In this document: positions 9,125-9,668 of the stretch, piece by piece | How the letters are laid out: the number at the start of each line of letters is the position of its first letter | Numbering within the stretch: position 1 is the stretch's first letter | Assembly: GCF_030651745.1 (NCBI RefSeq) | Contig: NZ_JAUSCC010000050.1 | Coordinates: 1-9,668 of the forward strand | DNA length: 9,668 bases | From: Methylophaga sp. | GTDB taxonomy: Bacteria > Pseudomonadota > Gammaproteobacteria > Nitrosococcales > Methylophagaceae | Direction of reading: 5' to 3' | The notes under the pieces: generated by a model | Told to the model about the DNA's origin: nothing | What the model saw: only the letters and a program-made list of their open reading frames with translations | Databases searched by the model: none | Translations under genes and position numbers: made by a program

Positions 9125-9556
9125 TTAGCGAGTGCGTGCGCACAATTGATCTTCAGTGAAGAAATACGCAATTTCACGAGCAGCACTTTCGGCTGAATCT
9201 GAACCGTGCACAGCGTTTTCATCGATGCTTTGCGCAAAATCAGCACGAATAGTGCCTGGTGCTGCATCAGCAGGATTAGTTGCACCCATTAAATCGCGGT
9301 GAGTGATAACAGCATTGTCACCTTCAAGAACTTGAATCATGACAGGGCCAGAAGTCATAAAACTTACCAAATCCCCAAAAAACGGACGTGCTTTATGTTC
9401 TGCATAAAAGCCTTCTGCTTGTTGCTGAGACAGATGCACCATACGGGCAGCTACAACAGAAAGACCGGCTTTCTCGAAACGTGAGTAAATTTCACCAATA
9501 ACATTTTTTGCTACCGCGTCCGGTTTGATAATTGACAGAGTACGTTCAGTCGCCAT
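9125..9556 (-). CDS. ndk: Nucleoside diphosphate kinase
   Basis: Ndk transfers the terminal phosphate of ATP to other nucleoside diphosphates through a phosphohistidine, keeping NTP and dNTP pools balanced in the cytoplasm. I take the ATG at 9554-9556 as the start. It gives 143 residues, the same as E. coli, beginning [15 protein letters not shown], and GAGGA at 9562-9566 is 5 nt upstream. An in-frame ATG at 9566-9568 would add four residues (MRIH), but it overlaps that ribosome binding site and has none of its own. K11 of the KPDAV segment and the active-site H117 in ENAVHGSDS are present, as is the nucleotide-binding [14 protein letters not shown]. It is the first gene of the minus-strand operon, followed 10 nt later by rlmN. 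The upstream region carries a candidate promoter. Confidence 0.98.
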   Translation of the reverse strand: MATERTLSIIKPDAVAKNVIGEIYSRFEKAGLSVVAARMVHLSQQQAEGFYAEHKARPFFGDLVSFMTSGPVMIQVLEGDNAVITHRDLMGATNPADAAPGTIRADFAQSIDENAVHGSDSAESAAREIAYFFTEDQLCARTR

Positions 9557-9561
9557 GTGTA

Positions 9562-9566
9562 TCCTC
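9562..9566 (-). promoter_or_regulatory. ndk ribosome binding site that decides the start
   Basis: GAGGA on the minus strand, 5 nt before the ATG at 9554-9556, is a good Shine-Dalgarno motif. Its first base is shared with the G of an upstream in-frame ATG (9566-9568), so ribosomes bound here should begin at the downstream ATG. That choice also gives the family's standard N-terminus and length. Confidence 0.8.
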
Positions 9567-9592
9567 ATTGATTGATTGGATTAAATCGACAT

Positions 9593-9621
9593 ATTCTAGC
9601 ATCTATAGGGCTCTGTGATAG
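9593..9621 (-). promoter_or_regulatory. Candidate sigma-70 promoter for the ndk operon
   Basis: On the minus strand TAGAAT (9593-9598) is a fair -10 element, preceded by TGC (9599-9601), which gives an extended -10 (TGnTAGAAT). The hexamer 17 nt further upstream, CTATCA (9616-9621), matches the -35 consensus poorly, as is common for extended -10 promoters. Transcription would start near 9586, leaving a leader of about 30 nt with a short CAAT repeat (minus-strand CCAATCAATCAATG). No experimental support is available from the sequence. Confidence 0.5.
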
Positions 9622-9635
9622 TAGCGTTCACCGAG
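9611..9635. repeat. Imperfect dyad upstream of ndk, possible + strand terminator or operator
   Basis: CTCTGTGA (9611-9618) and TCACCGAG (9628-9635) form an inverted repeat with seven of eight pairs matching and a nine-base spacer. On the + strand it is followed by TTTTTATTAA, resembling a weak intrinsic terminator, although no + strand gene leads into it. On the minus strand there is no T tract after it. It covers the -35 region of the candidate ndk promoter, so an operator is an alternative reading. Both roles are speculative. Confidence 0.3.
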
Positions 9636-9641
9636 TTTTTA

Positions 9642-9668
9642 TTAAGCGGCCAATTTTGCTTTGGATTT
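9642..9668 (-). other. Possible C-terminal tail of a gene upstream of ndk
   Basis: One minus-strand frame entering at the right edge is open until a TAA at 9642-9644 and would encode KSKAKLAA at the end of a protein. Eight codons cannot establish that it is coding, and I do not recognise it. If real, that gene would run in the same direction as ndk and end about 86 bp before it. Confidence 0.2.

Noticed and set aside
9557..9568. Longer ndk start adding MRIH
   Set aside because: The upstream ATG overlaps the Shine-Dalgarno motif of the downstream ATG and has none of its own; the shorter form matches the family length of 143 residues.
1..9668. Mobile elements, CRISPR, tRNA, riboswitch or phage genes
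   Set aside because: No long repeats, transposase or integrase motifs, regularly spaced repeats or cloverleaf were seen, and coding sequence covers almost all of the window.

Overview
The window looks like chromosomal core DNA from a gammaproteobacterium. The gene order ndk-rlmN-pilW/pilF-rodZ-ispG-hisS is a known gammaproteobacterial arrangement, and the proteins align closely with Escherichia coli counterparts: several catalytic residues fall at the same or nearly the same number. Base composition is moderate and slightly AT-rich by eye, with no obvious shift along the window. A Methylophaga-like (Thiotrichales) or similar marine gammaproteobacterium is a plausible guess, but the sequence alone does not settle the genus. 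I see no transposase, integrase, phage gene, CRISPR array, tRNA or rRNA.

Layout. Positions 1-61 hold a short leader with the glgB ribosome binding site. A single + strand gene follows (glgB, 62-2233, glycogen branching enzyme). It meets a convergent minus-strand block at a strong hairpin terminator (2237-2266). The minus-strand block, in transcription order from right to left, is ndk (nucleoside diphosphate kinase), rlmN (23S rRNA/tRNA A2 methyltransferase), pilW/pilF (type IV pilus lipoprotein with TPR repeats), rodZ (cell-shape protein), ispG (isoprenoid precursor synthesis), hisS (histidyl-tRNA synthetase) and pgi (glucose-6-phosphate isomerase). Spacing is 10 nt or less throughout, with a 4-nt overlap (rlmN/pilW) and a 1-nt overlap (rodZ/ispG), so the seven genes probably form one operon. 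A candidate promoter lies just upstream of ndk (about 9593-9621) and the terminator lies after pgi. No gene-free stretch exceeds 300 bases.

How the genes fit together. Most of the operon is housekeeping: nucleotide balance, ribosome and tRNA modification, tRNA charging, cell-wall geometry and isoprenoid supply. The unusual member is pgi. In E. coli and Pseudomonas hisS is normally followed by yfgM-bamB-der; here pgi sits in that place and ends the operon, facing glgB. Pgi interconverts fructose-6-phosphate and glucose-6-phosphate, and glucose-6-phosphate feeds glycogen synthesis, where GlgB adds branches, so the two convergent genes are metabolically related.

None of the genes appears broken, fused or missing a key residue. 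I did not find a convincing undescribed system. The points worth a second look are the synteny break at hisS/pgi, a small dyad over the ispG ribosome binding site, the terminator geometry, the highly acidic RodZ linker and the ndk upstream region.
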